DNA from: Polytrichum commune
Lineage: Eukaryota > Streptophyta > Polytrichopsida > Polytrichales > Polytrichaceae
Length of the DNA stretch: 64,000 nt
Direction: 5' to 3'
Assembly (NCBI GenBank): GCA_950295325.1
Contig: OX485805.1
Span: 47,952,758-48,016,757, forward strand
In this document: piece by piece, positions 12,950 through 25,574 of the stretch
Layout of the letters: the number at the start of each line of letters is the position of its first letter
Position numbering within the stretch: position 1 is the first letter of the stretch
Position numbers and translations under genes: made by a program
Notes under the pieces: generated by a model
What the model saw: only the letters and a program-made list of their open reading frames with translations
Database searches by the model: none
What the model was told of the DNA's origin: nothing

Positions 12950-13345
12950 CACAGTGTCAATTTTTGACCAAAATGGACCAAATCGCGGGGGGCAAAGAGC
13001 GGAATATGGTGAGCGATGAGTGCAGGTCGAGGTGAGCACCTTCTCGGGGACGATCCCCGCACCAGAAACCGCAATTTCTGGATGAAGGCGCAGAGCAATC
13101 CCTCCCACACAGGGGCTTGCGGTGGGGGCTGTGCGGCCCTTCTACAGGGGAGCACGGGTCGGGCCGGGTCAGGGAAGGGCGAGGCGACGGGTCGGGTCAC
13201 CCGGCGCGGGTGTGCGCTTATTGGCTGGGCGGCCGGCCACCCGGGGCTTCGGGTTCCCCCGCTCAGACCGGGACGGGTTGGGCCGGGGTGGGCCGGGTTC
13301 CGGCCCTGCCTCTAGATGCTTCCCGCTCCATGAGTCAAGGGAGAG
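12950..13345. other. GC-rich patch with GGGCCGGG-type repeats
   Basis: A sharply bounded block rich in G and C, with repeated motifs such as GGGTCGGGCCGGGTC and GGGTTGGGCCGGG, in otherwise A/T-rich DNA. Frames of about 100 codons exist in several phases on both strands, as expected from GC-rich sequence, and none resembles a known protein. It lies just upstream of the presumed CID7-like promoter and could be a CpG-rich promoter-proximal region. TGGGCC motifs are common in housekeeping plant promoters. Confidence 0.5.
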
Positions 13346-13494
13346 GGGGGGGTGTGGGTCTTCGAAGCATGAGGTCATCGAGGCGCTTTTGTTATTTGAG
13401 CCTGTCCTTATGTAATTATGATGCCTTGGAAGCTCACTTGTGGAGACTCCACAACTTTAAGGTAGGTGGGTGTTATTTGGTTCATTTTTCATGG

Positions 13495-13830
13495 TCTCCA
13501 ACTTCTACCGATTAGATTACACAACGAAACTCGTGTTTGCATTAGCACGTTTACGATGAAACATATGCAAAAATCAGATTGAAAATCGGACCTTCTCTTA
13601 TTTAGTTATGATTATCGGAAGTGCATGTGTTGTTGATTTCTTGGTTGAATATATAGGGCCTCCCCATTGTGTTCACTATGAGTGCAAAGCAGTTACTAAT
13701 ATTCGAAGACATGGTCCAATCTCTTTTAAACATGTGTCTTTATGATGTTTGTTCTTTGATCCTCACTGAACCACATGCCCCATCAAATAATAGGGGTCCA
13801 ATTAAGAGAACAAGCCACTTAAGACCCATC
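13495..13830 (+). repeat. Dispersed repeat family D, copy 2 (forward)
   Basis: This is the inverse of 1690-2060 and 15215-15555. Landmarks are GATTATCGGAAGTGCATG and the segment around CCAATCTCTTTTAAACATG. Shorter relatives occur at about 17690-17830, 24180-24240 and 38650-38810. Confidence 0.6.
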
Positions 13831-16800
13831 CACCTTACAAGTGACAACATTTCATTGAATTATAACATCTAGTACACTCTTTCTTCTCTTTAGTAGCGTG
13901 TCTTCTCTTTGAAATGGATGTTTAGTATATGTAGGTGGGGTATACATGTGTCATTAAAGCATTGGGGATTGAGATTAGTTGGCAATGAATGAATCATGTA
14001 GGGTGGTATTTGGTTTGACATAGAATAAATGTTCTAAAAAAGAAACTTGACAAGTGTCATATGCAAATTTGTCAAGGCCTTGTTGAATCCTACGTGGAAA
14101 TTACCTTTTTGGCATTCAAAGCGTTGAACCAAACATCGATCTATGGTAACTTATGAATATGTTGATAGAAGATGATTGGCTTGTAACTGTTGGTTCGTTT
14201 TTCAAATGAACCAATTTAAAATAAAATAAATATTTTGAAAATCATAAAGCCCACACTTTAAAAGAGAATAAAGGTTGAAGTTTGGCATAAATTGTGCCGT
14301 TAAATGAAATTTTTGCATATGGATTACACTTGGAAGGATTGACATGTAATTGATTTGAGAAAGTTTGCAATGTGGTCGTGTCTCATCTCAACACTACCTC
14401 TCACTAATCTTTTAATTTGACATGTGGACCTATAATTGACATATGGGTAGGTTAGGTAAGTATCGTGTGTGTAGACCAATAGGAAGGTTGCCATGTGTCA
14501 TTTGCTTCAGGGATCCAACGTGTTGTCCAAGGGCACGTATACCACTGGCTATCGCAAGTTCATTGGAGACCGATGCCCATTCCTATTGGCTCCCTTCCAC
14601 ACTGCATGCATATGTGTGTCCATGCTCCCGTAAGCCATGGATCCTCCATAATATCTTATGATTTACAAACGGATTTTGAACTTCACTTGGTAGTGTATTT
14701 TAGATACTTGCCAATGGTTCAATCATTAACGTGTAGGCTTGTGTCCACATGTTTAGTACGTATAGCATTAAACATCATAAAAAATTGAAAGTAGGCAAAT
14801 GTAAATATGAAGTAAAAAGTTGGATTTACCGATATCATCCATTTTTTACCCAACTAACACAAATAGGTAATGTGCACATCAAGGAATGTAATATAATAAC
14901 TCAATGATTAAAAAAACATTCTAAAACAAAGCAAAATAAAATAAAATACAATACAATAAATTTTAAAAAATATTCTCTCATAGCAACACTTAACTCCAAA
15001 TAGTGAACCACAATATTAGGTGTGAAAGGTGTAGCATGTTGTTTGTGAGGACAGAAGTTATTCAAAATGAACGCTTTTAAAATGAACCAACCTTAGTGCG
15101 TCCCGTAGTAATGTAACCAATGCCAAATGGTTATGGAACAATTTTCTCTTCATCATGGGCTTGATTCCAAATAACTAGCTAGCATTTACGTGACTTTGGG
15201 TCACACATAAGGTATATGGGTTTTAAGTGGCTCGTTTTCTTAATCGAATCCCTACATTTGGTTGCTATGTGGTTCGGTGAGGATCAATGAGCAAACATTA
15301 TAAGGACACATGTGTAAAAGAGATTGGATTACGCCTTCAAGTATTAGTAACTACTCTACACTCAATAGCAAGCACAGATGGGAGAACCTATGTATCCAAT
15401 TAAGAAATCAACAAACATGCACTTCCAATAACCATAACTAAGTCAGAGGAGGTTTGATCTTCAATTTGGTTTTACAAATGTTTCATCGTAGATTTGTTAA
15501 GGCAACACAAGTCATGTTGTGTATGTAATCTGCATAAGTTGGAGAGCATGAAAAACAAACCAAATAACTTCCACATTATACCGTATAGAAGGGTTCATGG
15601 TACCTTAGCGGATACCTAGCTTATTAACCGTCCTCTCCGGTGGGCCCATAGGATTGATGAACAACAACATCCCACCAACTTTCATCCAAAGGTAATCGCA
15701 CCTAATTCTTATAGTAAACGATAATTTAATCATTTCAAGAGATGTGGGGTAAATTGATAATAAGATTCAAATGATTTGAGTACATTAGCAAATTTAAACA
15801 AGGAAAATAAATTTTTATTTTATTTTTGTATAAAATAGTGTAGGTTGTTACATGGTTCAAATGAAATAAGTATTTGTTGGAAGAAATTTGGTTAGACACG
15901 TGTCAACACTCAAAAGTGTTGAACCAAAATATTAGCCTATGGTATTCGGACTCTCTTATAAATTCTCAATATGAGATACATAGATGACTTATGATAGTGT
16001 TTTCTTATAGACATGAACATTTTAGACTTGGACATGTGTCTATACATTAAAAACCATCATGGATCATTGTCGATACCGGATATACCCGCCTTGTATATCC
16101 CTCAACTCTAATCTCCCCCCAACTAAGCTCAAATTTAGTGGACATGGTGAATACATGCATGTGTTGGAGTTGGTGTGAATATGTAACTCACTTAAGCATA
16201 CTAAATATCCCATATAGTGTGTGTTACTATTTGGAGCTACGCAATGCTTTGAAATCTTATTCATGAGATCAGTTTCTACTGACGAAAGGTCAGTATGTTG
16301 TTCAAACATTATAGCATTGCGTAATTCCAAATTAATAACACACACTAATTGGGATACTCAGTGTAGTTAATGCATGAAACACTTCAAACATTTTTTGCAT
16401 TAAGTGCCTCATATCTACCCCAAGAGATCCAAAATGACCAATTTTTGATGGGGTTTTTTTTTTAAATGAGACCTTTGACTTTTTTAGATGGAGGTGAAAT
16501 CTTTATCAAGATCAATGACTTTCGTTTTGCATCCAATACCTCAAACTTCATTGGATTTGGATTAAACCTCAACCTTGTGGAATTTTTAAAAGTCATCCAA
16601 CATCCCAAATTTCATTGGATTTGGATTAAAACTCGTGATACACTAGGAAATGTGTCCGAAAGGAAAACAACACTCATATGTACTTGGAAAGCTATGAAAA
16701 TTTGCAAGGATTTAGTTTCTTTTACGTTTCAAATATCTAGTGTTGGGATTGGTAGTTGGAGTTTTGAGAGTTACTTAAAAAATATTATGTAAGATTGGAT

Positions 16801-19480
16801 GTAAAACGGAGTTGCAAAATACAAGTCCTACTAGTAAACCACGGTAATATATACTTGTTCAAATTCTCAACAACTTTCAATGCATACTTTACCCACAACC
16901 AGATGTGAAAGAATGAGAATATTATAAGTGGTTGGAGATTTGAGTGTGACTGGTGTTGCACTCTATACTTTTCATGCATGTTGCCCACATGATGGTGACT
17001 GATGTGGGCAAGTTGTGGATCACGCTATAGGATTGCAAGGGTAAGTCACACTATACACATGCCCACCGTATTTAACAAAATCAAGGTATTTGGTGTTTAT
17101 AGAATTGGAATTATATAACAATATTATGTGATTAACATCATCATATGATGTTACATTATTTTATCTTACATGTACTTCACTAAATGATATACAACCCTTG
17201 TTAAAGAAAATTTGATTGTAAGTATTGGATGAAGGGTTCGAGGATTTTTGAAGCACAATTCTTGGTTGTAACAACCTTCTACTACTATTTCTTCAATCTC
17301 CAAAGTAGAACATTGAAGACCAATTTTAAACTTACTACACAATTAGGTGGAGTGTCTTTTGGGCCATTATGGTCATAGATGTTTTACGAACATACACTTC
17401 AATCAGTCCAGGCTTCCTAAGGAAGATCAAAATTCTTCTTCTTCTTCTTCTTCTAATATCCTTCGGGCATCGGCTCAATAAAAATGTACCTTACACATAC
17501 TAACCTCCAATTAACTTAGTAATTAAGTGGGCCGCTAATCGGACATTGTTCTCTTCGCACCCACTTCTTTAGGATATGGAATACACAAATATTGTGAGAT
17601 GATTAGCGTCTCCAAATCATGAATGTAGCAAATTATTTCATATCATGCTCATTATCAAAGTGAAGATTTGTGAGCTCATTGAACAATCATTCACAACCCC
17701 CAATTATACTGAATGTTGATTCACAAGAAATGGTTGACATAATTTGAGAATGTAATCCAATCTCTTTCAAACACATGTCTTTTTAGTGTTTGTTCTTCAA
17801 TCCACACCTTAACCGCACACCACTCACATATAGGTGTCCACATTTCTAGAGGATTAACACCGGTCTCAACCTCACCTCCCACCTTTATACTTAAATTGAG
17901 GGAAGCTAGCATGTGACAGGTGAGTGATGAGCAATGAGCAATAACATACGAGACAAACTTACATTTATGGCTAATTTGACATACAATTCAAATGTTTTGA
18001 ATATAAATGGAATGCAATGTGACATTTCACAAATGGGACATGGGACCCATTACCATGGACTTCATGCTTTATGAATAATCACGGTCATGGGCACTTCATT
18101 TATATGTGAATTTTCACAGGGCAAAACAAGTACAAGGGCAATAAAAAATTTACTTTTTAGTCCTCTTGCATATAATAGTTGCAAAGGACGTATGGACTAA
18201 TCAATAGGAACGTCAATAGCCAAAATATTCTCCAACAATGGTAGTATGTCATACTACTTATCAATAGGATTGTTTGGACCACATCGGCAACCTTGCCCAA
18301 GGACAATACCTTATTCTAACTAAAGGTTGGGGCATGTATGAATATGTTAGTGGCGTAGTCAACCTTGGATAGAGATTTGAACACATAATGTAGGTGTAAG
18401 TATGGCATCCACTGACTCCTTTGCCCACTACTAAGGATGAAATCATTGCGAAGTCAAGGCAATTGCATTGCATGACATCAACAACGGACACTTGGCATGT
18501 CTTCTTTTTATTTGGAGATAATAATGATAATGCCTCTGAATCCATTTTTGGACCTGACTCCAACCACATAACACGCAGTCATGTGTGACACGCTCTCCCA
18601 ATTATTCATGTGCTTCGATATAAGGATGATGTGATTACATTGGATTGTCTTTGAAATCTAGTGTACGGATGTGTGTGTAGATGTGGGGGAGCATGGAAAT
18701 ATGATCCAAGGATGGGGGGCATAGTTTTCATGAAACAAACCAATGAATTATAATAATGCTTCTTGTTGTTAAAGCTCAAATCCGACCTCAATCCAACGTT
18801 CTTTAAGGCGAACACCTCCTCATAGGAAATATCAGTCCCAATTTTCACTTGCCACATGCTCAGTAACATTGACTAGTCAAACATAATTTTATTTTTGCTC
18901 CCCCTTCAGACAATAGTTGATTGACAACTCTTCCCAAAATCCAAACCTTTGTTCTTCTTACAAGCTGTTTTTTTAAAATGCACAAAACATCTTATGCACT
19001 TTTTGAGTAAATCTACCAAGGTTTGTATTGGAAAAAAACAAGTATTTTCACAACCCTTCATTGAAAATAAGGCTTGCACAACCATAAATCTTGCTAAAAG
19101 CAACCCACTTTTCTTGAACAATATTTGCCATGAAATCCCTTGTAGTGTACAGTGGGATTGCCAAGTCTCTTGCATAACAACATCGAAAGGTTTCCCAAAA
19201 GATAGTATGAGCATGCGCACCCTCATATTGTATATCACAACATGTTACGATTTGTTGTGAGCATTAACATGCAATGTTTGTTGAGATAGACATGTCACAC
19301 CATTGTCATTCATTTTCAAAGGCATTTCACATGATCAATCATGATCCAAATATTTACCATGGCACGTCCACTTTAGATGCACTTCACCAAATGTACATGT
19401 TATAGAATATCCAGGAACATCTTGAACACAAACACCTTACAGACTACCCAAGAAACCGATCATAATTGTATACATTTGAC
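13831..19480. other. Gene-free, repeat-rich stretch
   Basis: No frame here looks like a real gene; the longest (about 110 codons) lack protein-like composition. It holds the family D copy at 15215-15555, a partial relative near 17690-17830, a TTC run at about 17431-17451, and a short direct repeat (CATTGGATTTGGATTAAA) at about 16550 and 16615. Confidence 0.6.
15215..15555 (-). repeat. Dispersed repeat family D, copy 3 (reverse)
   Basis: Same orientation as 1690-2060 and inverse of 13495-13830. Shared strings include GCACTTCCAATAACCATAA and a downstream GGAGAGCATGAAAA also found near 23550. It is non-coding. Confidence 0.6.
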
Positions 19481-21085
19481 ATTTTGTATGGGAAAACAAC
19501 CCATTTCAAAAGCACAAAATGATTTACAAAGGCCTTGGCAATGTTACGTTGTTGACTCTTGGGGGTCTAATACTCTTGAAAGTGAGTATTTCCTCAACAA
19601 GAGGATCATTGTCAATCCTAAGTGCAACCCTTAAAAACTATTTTCAATGGGAAGCCTCAAATTCAAAAGGACAAATGGTTCTTCAGAGCCTTATAAGTGT
19701 TATGAAGATTGCTACTAACTCTTGGGGGTCCAATTTCATTTTGTAAATTGGCATCTCATTAACAAGAGGGTCATTTCCAATCCAAAGTGGGATCCTTGAT
19801 CTTTAAAAAAAATAATGGGAAAAACTCAATTTGAAAAGCATAATTTATAAGTGGTTCTTTGAGGCCCTTGGAGTGTTATGTTGCTAATTCTTGTGGGTCC
19901 AATCTCTTTTTGAAATGGGTATCTTTCCAACAAGAGGGTCATTTAAAGTCCAAAACTTAAACCCCCACAAATTTGTTTTAGTGGGCAAACCCAATTATTA
20001 AAGCACATGGTCATTATTTTGGACAACACAAAATGGTTCTTCAAGGCCCTAACAATGTTTTGCTGCCTATTGGAGGTTCAATTTGTTTGAAAATGGGTAT
20101 CTCGTCAACAAGAGGGTAATTTCTAGCAAAAAATGCAACCCCAAAGTTTTATTTCAATGGGCAAAAATTTAATGTAGAAATGGAACAATGGATTTAAGGC
20201 CTAGAAAGGGTTTGCAGATTGTTGTTAACTTTTGGGGGTCCAATTTTTTCTCTTCTATAATTGGGTGTCTTGTCAACGAGAGGGTCAGTTCCAATCCAAA
20301 ATGGAATCCTTGAACATGTTGACAAACACTCAATTTGGAAAAAAACATATTGGTTCTTCAGGGCCTTAACATTGTTGTGTTACTTACTATAATGGGCCCA
20401 ATTAATTTGTGAATGGATATCTCATCAACGAGAGGGTAATATACAATCCAAAGTGAAATCCCTAAACCATTTTTTTAATGGGAAAAACTCAATTTGGAAA
20501 GCACAAAATGGTTATGCAGGGTCTTGATAGCATATTGTTGTTGAGTATTGGGGGTCCAATTTTTTTTTTGTAAATAAGTATCTCATTAACAAGAGGTTCC
20601 TATAACATCCAAAGTGAAATCCCTAAACATTTTTCCCAATGGGAAAACTCAATTTGGAAAGCATAAATGGTTCTTCAAGCCTTAAGAATATATTGTTGCT
20701 AATTATCGGGGTCCAATTTTTTGGGATGGGTATATCGTCAATGAGAGGATCATTTCCAATAAAAAGATCAACCCCAAAAAATAATTTCAATGGGAAAAGA
20801 ATCTCTTTAGGAAAAGACAAGATGTTTATTTAGGAATGTTTTACAGACTGTTGTTAACTCTCATGTGTCATTTGATTAAAAAAAAATTGTTACCATGTCA
20901 ACAAGAGGGTCTTTCCAAATTAAAATGTGACCCCAAAAATATACGTTAATGGGAAAAAAAACAACTCCCAAAGTTCATAATGGGTTTTCAGGGCCCTCGT
21001 AGTGTTATGTTGATGATTATTGGGGTTCCAATTGTTTGTGTAAATGAGTATCTCTTCAACAAGAGGGTCAATTCTAATCCAAAGT
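19480..21085. repeat. Diverged tandem array, about 10 units of roughly 163 bp
   Basis: Ten units can be counted by the recurring phrase CAACAAGAGGGTCATTTC (variants near 19600, 19765, 19935, 20110, 20280, 20430, 20595, 20740, 20905 and 21065), an average period of about 163 bp. Each unit also has AATGGG followed by AACTCAATTTGGAAAGCAC, a TGGTTCTTCA...GGCC segment and CTTGGGGGTCCAATTT. Units differ by many substitutions and small indels, so the array is old. No protein reading is conserved across units. Confidence 0.88.
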
Positions 21086-21094
21086 GGAACTTAG

Positions 21095-21890
21095 GTTGAT
21101 GACCAATGCCTTCATCCAAAACATTTGGATTTTTAAAGAGCCCTTGAAGGAGCCATAATGTGGAAAATAAACCAAAAAAAGGTTACATAATTGTGGAAAT
21201 TATCATCTTGGTGCCAAAATGATACTTTCTAAACAATTTGGATTTTATTTTATTTTTGACCTTCACCCCCCCCCCTCCACATTCAAGCACTTCCAAAATT
21301 TCTATGGACTCCCAAATGCCAAGTATGAGCCTCTTGTTGTGTGCAGGGGGAGGGGAGGGGGGGCTAAGTTGATGACCAATCATCTCCATCCAAAACAATT
21401 GAGTTTTGAATCTCTCTCGAAGGGGCCAAATTATGGGATACAATAAAATATGGAAATTGTCATCTCAAGAGTGAGATGACAATCTCCATATCTATGGGTT
21501 CAAAGAAGTTTTATCCACTCATTCTAACCCCGTCAAGTGCCTTTTTGTTTTGTTTTGTTTTTTTGTGTTTTTTTTTTAAATTTATTTTTGGCTCAATCAA
21601 TTGAGGGGGGCTAGCTCATGTGACTTGACCTCATCATTGCAGTCCTCTCATGGCCATTCGAGCATCCTAACATCCTATATTGGGTTGCCTTGAGATGGTT
21701 GAATGGGCACCCTTAAGGGCCATGAATGGACCCCAGACGCCAAGTATGAGGCTCTTGTTCTATGGAAAGGGGGGGGGGGGAGGGGCTAGGTTGATTACCA
21801 ACCACTTCACCCAAAAGTATTGGATTTTTGAAGGATCTTTAAAAGGGCTATAATGTGGAAAAAATACAATATATGGAATTATGGGAAAAA
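21095..21890. repeat. Three-copy repeat with long G and C runs
   Basis: Segments at about 21095-21215, 21300-21470 and 21728-21890 share GCCAAGTATGAG..CTCTTGTT, a G-rich run, GTTGAT.ACCAA and ATAATGTGG. Runs of nine to twelve C or G occur near 21268 and 21769. No coding content was seen. Confidence 0.6.
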
Positions 21891-24370
21891 ATTATGAACA
21901 TTTTGTCCATTTATGGAACCACTATTTGCATTGCATTTGGTTTACGTTTGGCACCCAAGCTATCATTAATTTTGGGATGAGCATTGGTGAATCATGAATA
22001 ATTTTTATAAGTTATTCTTATCCACTGACATTGATTTCCATGTGGTCAAATGAAATTTGAGCGTGGGAGGATAACACGGGGCTAGTGCATGGTGACGTCA
22101 CAACGACCATCTCCATTGCTACGTACGTCTCCTCCCAAATTTGGAAGTGGAGCTCACATTATCTCCTTGAATGATCACAACACACCCATTCAAACGGTTG
22201 CAAAGCAATCTCGCATTAGTAAATAAGTTGGAGTGTGTGTGTGTATATATATAGATATGCAAGTACATTTATTGCATCACATATTTGTTTACTTATTCAA
22301 CCACCTCGTTGTTGAGTTTGGTGTTTGCAAAAAAAATGATAGCCGCTATGTCATCCTCTAGTTTGATGATTCTTCCTGCATATGCAGAGAATCCGAAGGT
22401 TCTAGGGGCCATCTCTTGATGTAGGTCCGAATGGCTCAATAGCCACCCATATGTAAATAATAAGGCAAAGGAGCATAACAAATCGAATAGTGATACTTAG
22501 GAATAGGAGGGAATGGAAGACAATGTGGGTAGTTTTGCACGATTCTACATAAAGTACATCAAATGTTTTTTTTAAAATTATTTAGTGTCTTTTTGGGGGG
22601 TTGGTTTTGGATGGAAATGTCTTTATGTTGATTTAAATAATCATGATCAATGGACATAGTTTTATGTATCCATCATTTCATTGCATCAACGTACATGTTA
22701 TGGCATTCCTTCCATTTTTCTTGAATGTTGAGTATGACAACAATATTCCAATTCAATTTTAGACCCTCTAGTCAACCTCATGTTTGTCAACATTCAAAGT
22801 AAATAAGACATTTCATTAGGCTAATTGCTCTTTGTTTTTTGTATTATTGAACAAAGTTGGTAGTCTTTATGTCAGGAGACCATGTGTATAGGATACTAAT
22901 GGATGTATTTCCAAGTATTTACCTTCATCACCACTCATATGTTGTCGCTCAACGCTCATTGCTCATGGCTCATGGCTCATTGCTCATATGATAGCATTTC
23001 TTGTTCTAAAACCCTCCCAATACTGATGATTTGGGCTCGTTAATTTTCCTATGCATTCTCGAAATGTCTCGCAATTACATGGTTATAAGATCCAAGTGCC
23101 CCTATATCCATGTTGTTTATTTTGCTCACCACTCGCTGCTTAAACTTGAGGTTTGTGAGCGTTGATTACTTCCTTTGCCATGTTTTCCAACCTCTACTGG
23201 TCAAATTTACACACCAAAACTTGTGTTGCATTAACAAGTCTATGACGAAGCATAAGCAAAAACAAAATGGAAGATTTGGCCTCTCTTGATTTAATTATAA
23301 TATAGTTATCAAAAGTGTGAGTTTGTTGATTCCTAACCAGATACAAACAACTACACTCAATAATGATTACACTTGGAAGAACCTATGTATCTGGATAAAA
23401 ACTCAACAAACATGCACTTCCGATAACCATAATTAAATAAACGGAAGTCCGATTTTCAATCCGGTTTTCACAAACATTTAATCCTACATTTGCTAATGCA
23501 AACACAACATGGGTTTTAATTGTGGAAATGTAGCCGATCGAAGTTGGAGAGCATGAAATACGAAGCAAATAACAAAGCTAACATGAGGCCGTGTACCTTA
23601 GGGCCGTATAGTGAGACCTCACGTCCTTTAATGAGGCTTTATGATATCCAACCTCCATAAACACAAGTCCCAAATCAATCGATAAGACAAAACACTAACT
23701 TATAAGTGGCACTTTACACTGGGCAATTGGAGAAACTTGAGGCCAGGATTGCAAGCCCACTCTAGGCCGAAGCCTTGGGCAATCGTCTTTGTGACTCCGT
23801 GTCCATTGCATGTGGTTGAGGAACAAGTGAGGCTTCTTGGGGTTGTGGTTTATGCTTTCGTGGCCATCTCACCGTCTTAATTAAGTCGGTTTTAAGGCCC
23901 TCGAGGAAAGACAATAATAAAGGAGAGGAGTCTTCTCGTATTTCCTTTGTAAAGCGACACTCATGGTAAAGTTAGACGTGTGTTATCCGGATGCTTTTGC
24001 TTCTCTATGATACACCCACTTCTCGTAGGATTACATCACACGCAACTAGCGCAAGGTATAATTAGCAAATCTAAATCGTGCATGTAGCCATTTGCTTCAT
24101 AATTTTCAGAGTTCGTATGGATATCTTAATCATTGTGAACATGACCATTCTTGTGTTCATTAAGTGGTCGTCTTGTGGTCGTATAGGTCCTTTCAATTAT
24201 GTTGACTATTGAACTTAGAATGAAAAGCATGTTCTGAGCACATAATTCAATATTTTTTTAGAAATATTCATTTTTTTCTTCATTTTTTTTTTCAAATTTT
24301 AGATCTATACTTAGATGCACACCTTACCACAAATCAGTCAAACTATAGGTGTTCAAAATTTTCATGTGTT
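21891..24370. other. Gene-free stretch with an inverted-repeat element
   Basis: No credible coding frame. Around 22950-22985 there is a short GCTCATGG/GCTCATTG minisatellite. The main structure is the foldback segment listed at 23190-23590. Confidence 0.55.
23190..23590. repeat. Imperfect inverted repeat related to family D
   Basis: The left arm (about 23195-23325, with CATTAACAAGTCTATGACG and TGTGAGTTTGTTGATT) is roughly complementary to the right arm (about 23395-23560, with AACTCAACAAACATGCAC and ACATTTGCTAATGC). The arms flank a short centre. Family D copies elsewhere match the right arm best, so this may be the fuller form of that family. Confidence 0.5.
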
Positions 24371-24371
24371 G

Positions 24372-24890
24372 GATTTAGGGTTGCTGCACACTATGGCCGT
24401 CGAAGTCGAAAGGCCGTGGGATTGAGTGGCCAAACTTTGTTGAGAGTCAAAAGAAATGGGCTGAAATTAGTCAATAAAATATAGTAATTGGAGCCTTCCG
24501 CCAGGCATAGTGTGAAGCCTCCAAAGGCCAAGCCCAAAGCCCAAAGGAGCATCCCACTTTATTCCTTGCCCAAAACAACCCCTCCAATCTAACAACCAAG
24601 ATCTTGTCAATGATTGATTTTTTTATGAAAAAAAACTAACGGCCTCTCAACCATAGTTTGGGTTTCCATTCTTGTGTGACCCAAACTTCCTTCGAGAGTC
24701 CGTCGCTTTCTTCTAAATAATTATAACTATTATTAATTATTCATAAATAATCATTTTCAATTGCGACGGCCTTTGAACTTTGGCCTTAGTGTGAAGGGTC
24801 GAGAGGCCGAACTCTTGGTTTCTTGCAATATGATTGGTGGAAATTGACGGCCTCTCCACCTTCGGCCATAGTGTGAAGCGCTCCTTGAGC
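24372..24890. mobile_element. Inverted-repeat element, family E (short form)
   Basis: Both ends carry CACACTATGGCCG followed by a GAAG..GA(A/G)AGGCCGT segment in inverted orientation, over about 520 bp. The motif CATAGTGTGAAGC recurs inside (near 24508 and 24790) as subterminal repeats. The ends resemble those of the larger element at 40885-42015, which has ACACTATGGACC then GAAGTCGG. No transposase was seen. Confidence 0.55.
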
Positions 24891-25002
24891 ATGTCGATTG
24901 TACATGGACCTTAGTCGAACATTAGTCTTTCCAAACACTTTTTTATTTGAGTGGCATACGGCAAAGGATCGAAGTTAAGCACATACACCAGAAGGGACAC
25001 GT

Positions 25003-25574
25003 GTTACAATAAGATTGGACAATGGTGCTCAAAACAAAGACATCGTTCTGAGCTCAACAAATTAAACACAATGGGTAGGGGCCTACATAAGTGCTTAAAG
25101 AGAACGAAGAGCCTCATCTTCGACCTCTTATAAATCTCACATCTTCATTCTGATTTCGACACTTGAAACGACAATCTTCGTGATTCACAATTGTTGAAGG
25201 GGACGAGGCGATTCACGATCCCATCCAACAACCAAACATGGTTGTGGAGTTGGAAATGCCTGCAATAGGCCCACACACCTTATACCTTGTTACGATAAGA
25301 TTGGACAATGGTGCTCAAAACAAGGACATCGTTATGAGCTCAACAAATTAACACAACTGGGAGGGGCCTACATAAGTGCTTAAAGAGAACGAAGAGTCTC
25401 ATCTTCGACCTCTTATAAATCTCACATCTTCACTCTGATTTTGGCACTTGAAATGACAATCTTCACGATTCACAATTGCTGAAGGGGACGAGGCGATTCA
25501 CGATCCCATCCAACGGTCCAAACATGGTTGTGGAGTTGGAAGTGCCTCGCAATAGGCCCACACACCTTATACCC
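25003..25574. repeat. 286-bp tandem duplication
   Basis: Two adjacent copies, 25003-25288 and 25289-25574, are more than 90 percent alike by eye, from GTTAC(A/G)ATAAGATTGGAC to CACACACCTTATACC. Each contains CTTATAAATCTCACATCTTC, which resembles a TATA box and start region, so a duplicated LTR or promoter fragment is possible. The similarity marks a more recent event than the other arrays here. Confidence 0.85.

Noticed and set aside
13016-13515. Several overlapping frames of about 100-130 codons in the GC-rich patch.
   Set aside because: GC-rich DNA gives long frames in all phases on both strands; none has a recognisable domain or splice context.
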